From assembly GCA_013398295.1 (NCBI GenBank), contig VZSF01007311.1:372001-436000 (forward strand): 64,000 nt of DNA. The letters run 5' to 3'. Positions within the stretch are counted from its first letter, which is position 1, and each line of letters starts with the position of its first letter. The notes below the pieces were generated by a model, which was given only the letters and a program-made list of their open reading frames with translations, made no database searches and was not told the DNA's origin. The position numbers were made by a program, and so were the translations under genes. Below, piece by piece: positions 62,001 to 64,000 of the stretch. The stretch is from Chionis minor. Lineage: Eukaryota > Chordata > Aves > Charadriiformes > Chionididae.

Positions 62001-62546
62001 TCAATAATGATCACCATACTCTACCTTTCAGTAACATGCATGGGGCAAAAAAAAAAAAAAGGCTAAGGAGAATGAGTTTGCAGGGATAAAAATTGAGGTA
62101 CAGCTACTCAATGTCATGTTTATATCACTTCAGTTAATATGAACCTGTGAAAACAACTTGAAATCCAGAGAAGGTTATTTGACTTTGAACCTGAGTCAAT
62201 CTCCAGCCCTTCCACAAATGTTGCTAGCTGTTCCATTAAAGGTACCTCTATTAGAAGCAGAATTAAGGACTTCACAAAGCCTCTACCCAAACCAACACCC
62301 CTGATGAGAGGAAAAATGTTTATTTCAGGATTTTCAGGGCAGAGACCAGTTATCATTTGCAGCTCTTGGAACAAGTGGTTTCTTTCCTGTTGTAATCTTG
62401 CTGGATAAACTGTGCAAGAACAGTTTTTTCTTAAATAATAGTATAACCTTCAGCAAAGCTGTGAGAAAAGTGAACTAGAGGGGACAAGTGGTTTAAGCTC
62501 TTATTTCCCAGCACTGTGGAACACTAAATTGAGATTTTTGCTAGGC

Positions 62547-62567
62547 TTTTTTTTTTTTTTCCCCCCC
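62547..62567 (+). repeat. T14-C7 compound homopolymer
   Basis: Fourteen T are followed directly by seven C, then GAATAGG. On the minus strand this reads G7-A14. It could be the eroded poly(A) tail of a minus-strand retrocopy lying to the right, but no parent-like coding sequence is seen there, so simple slippage is preferred. Confidence 0.7.
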
Positions 62568-63522
62568 GAATAGGTCACTGAAAAATACTGTACTGGGCTT
62601 AAGCAAATTGCAGGTTAGGGTCAGGTCTGCAGCTGATGTGCATTGGCATTGTTTTTTTCTTTGGGCTGTTCATTTCACACAACAGCCAAGAATCTGGTCT
62701 CCAATAAATATGAAATTTTATTACGTTAACTCTGACAAAGTTCAAGGATACAAAAGAAGGTGAAATCGCTCTACGACTAGAAGAGCTTGTGTTCAGATTC
62801 TCTAAACGCCATATCCACAAAGTGGGACTGAGGCTTCAGAATCTTAAAAAACCCTGGCATTGCCGCCTCTTCCCTAAAATTCACAAGTGTAAATTTCCAG
62901 CCTAAGGTGATTTTGCTGTTGGTTTCAGGCACCTCCAAAGCTAGCTTCTAGCGTTCCAGGTAATGAGACCCAGGTCTCTTTGTGGGTCTGAACCTGAGAG
63001 AAAATATTACTGAAAACAACAGGATTAAACATAACAGTATCACAGAAAGACACTGAAGTGGAAATGAGATGAAGGTTTTAGTTAGAGTCAGTAACTAAAC
63101 ACAATAGCTGACTCAGGAAAACATTTGATCAGAGATTCATAAAACAAATCTAAGCTATTTCTAGGGAGAAAAATGAAGTAAAGAAGATATACAGTAGTAA
63201 AGAAGTAACTTGAGGCCCATGGTTCACCATGTCAAATGACTATAAATGCTGCAGAGTAATTCAAAATAATATAGGTACACCCCAAAATGTAATAAAAATA
63301 GAGAAATCAATATATGTTCATTTCCATTTTTATATAATGTTTTCAAATCAGACAAGTGAGAGAAAAGACAAACACATCAATCAAACAAATATCAGGAAAA
63401 GAGGAGGAGATTTTTATGAAGATTCATAAGATTGCAGCAGGTAGTCAAAAATCAGTATTACAAGTAAGGCAGGATGTGAGTCACATGTGTTTGTAGGTTG
63501 TTGTGTGAGTTCTATCATGTAA

Positions 63523-63557
63523 ACAAATTGTATTGGTCAGGCACAAATTGTATTGGT
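63523..63557 (+). repeat. Two-copy direct repeat, 20-bp period
   Basis: ACAAATTGTATTGGT occurs at 63523-63537 and again, identically, at 63543-63557, with five unmatched bases between. The period is 20 bases. It is a young tandem duplication or a short slippage product. No element end is visible beside it. Confidence 0.85.
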
Positions 63558-64000
63558 ACAGACACACATCCTAAGCCAGCCTGAAATTTGTGGTTGCCAT
63601 CATGCAGTACCTCCTGGCTCCTCAGAACTAGGCAGTGACAATGAGTCCACCTGCTTTGGAAGCTCTACCAAAGGAAAATCTGTGCTAGCTGGTAGAAAGA
63701 TATTCCATATGACGAACGTTTGAGCAATGTGATATCAACATATGCATCCACATTAATCATAAAATTGCAGTATAGTAGATTTCTTTTTAAATGAGGCTGA
63801 TTTAATTTCTATGCTTCTCTGCCTATAGCACATCTTTGTGGGACAATCTTTTCATTTTTTAAAAACAACTGATTTCCCTAACATACCACTTAATTGAAAA
63901 ATATACATACTATCGGTAAGATACTATGCCTGAAAAAAAGGGGGTTTAAAATAATGACCTTCTAGCTTTCATGGAAGAGCATTTGTCACTATGAACGGCC

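Larger units (their letters stand above)
58296..64000. other. Gene-free AT-rich DNA to the window end
   Basis: No gene, RNA gene or mobile element was recognised. Homopolymers are A13 (61230-61242), A14 (62047-62060) and T14 followed by C7 (62547-62567). A two-unit 20-base tandem repeat is at 63523-63557. The hydrophobic 96-codon frame at 60796-61086 begins with GTG, not ATG, and is treated as chance. Confidence 0.5.

Noticed and set aside
1..64000. tRNA genes, rRNA, CRISPR arrays, operons, bacterial insertion sequences
   Set aside because: No clover-leaf B-box context, no regularly spaced repeats and no prokaryotic gene density anywhere on either strand.

Overview
The window looks like vertebrate, most probably avian, nuclear DNA, either intergenic or deep intronic. 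The evidence is AT-rich single-copy sequence with scarce CpG, no run of coding exons, low repeat density, and repeats that are almost all CR1-type LINEs. Several copies end at the CR1 3' terminus, and two still carry the short octamer tail typical of bird CR1. I recognise no host protein-coding gene, tRNA, rRNA, CRISPR array or bacterial-type operon. Except for the CR1 reverse transcriptase, the open frames are short, overlap on both strands and resemble nothing I know, so I treat them as chance frames. A crocodilian or turtle source cannot be excluded from the CR1 type alone, but the sparse repeat content favours a bird.

Layout. 1-9449: plain AT-rich DNA with a long pyrimidine tract (7169-7231) and a GC-richer islet (8290-8770). 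9450-9962: an old, broken, plus-strand CR1 3' fragment. 9963-17390: a patchwork of GC-richer islets and purine-rich tracts. 17391-17564: a dense CpG cluster, the only island-like sequence here. 17565-24819: plain DNA with a hormone-receptor-like palindrome (22092-22110) and a strong stem-loop (24404-24437). 24820-25275: a minus-strand CR1 3' fragment with its octamer tail. 25276-30514: plain DNA with a perfect hairpin (25662-25690). 30515-30825: a very old L3/CR1-like fragment, minus strand. 30826-41744: long AT-rich DNA with a C-rich tract, a G15 run and a block dense in homeodomain-type cores (36010-36670). 41745-41800: a small probable CR1 scrap. 41801-47021: more AT-rich DNA with two enhancer-like blocks and microsatellites. 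47022-48440: the main feature, a 5'-truncated but otherwise intact CR1 copy with an uninterrupted reverse transcriptase frame and four perfect octamer tail units. 48441-56674: plain DNA. 56675-58295: a direct duplication of about 150-165 bp flanking 1.3 kb that holds a pyrimidine minisatellite. 58296-64000: plain DNA with a POU-like palindrome and homopolymer runs.

How the parts relate. There is no pathway or operon. The repeats form an age series: L3-like remnant (oldest), degraded CR1 at 9.45 kb, CR1 with a 126-codon open C-terminal frame at 24.8 kb, and intact CR1 at 47 kb (youngest). The possible function left in the window is regulatory: the CpG cluster and several blocks with the texture of conserved non-coding elements. 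Those are pattern-based suggestions that need cross-species alignment. I found no convincing new biological system.
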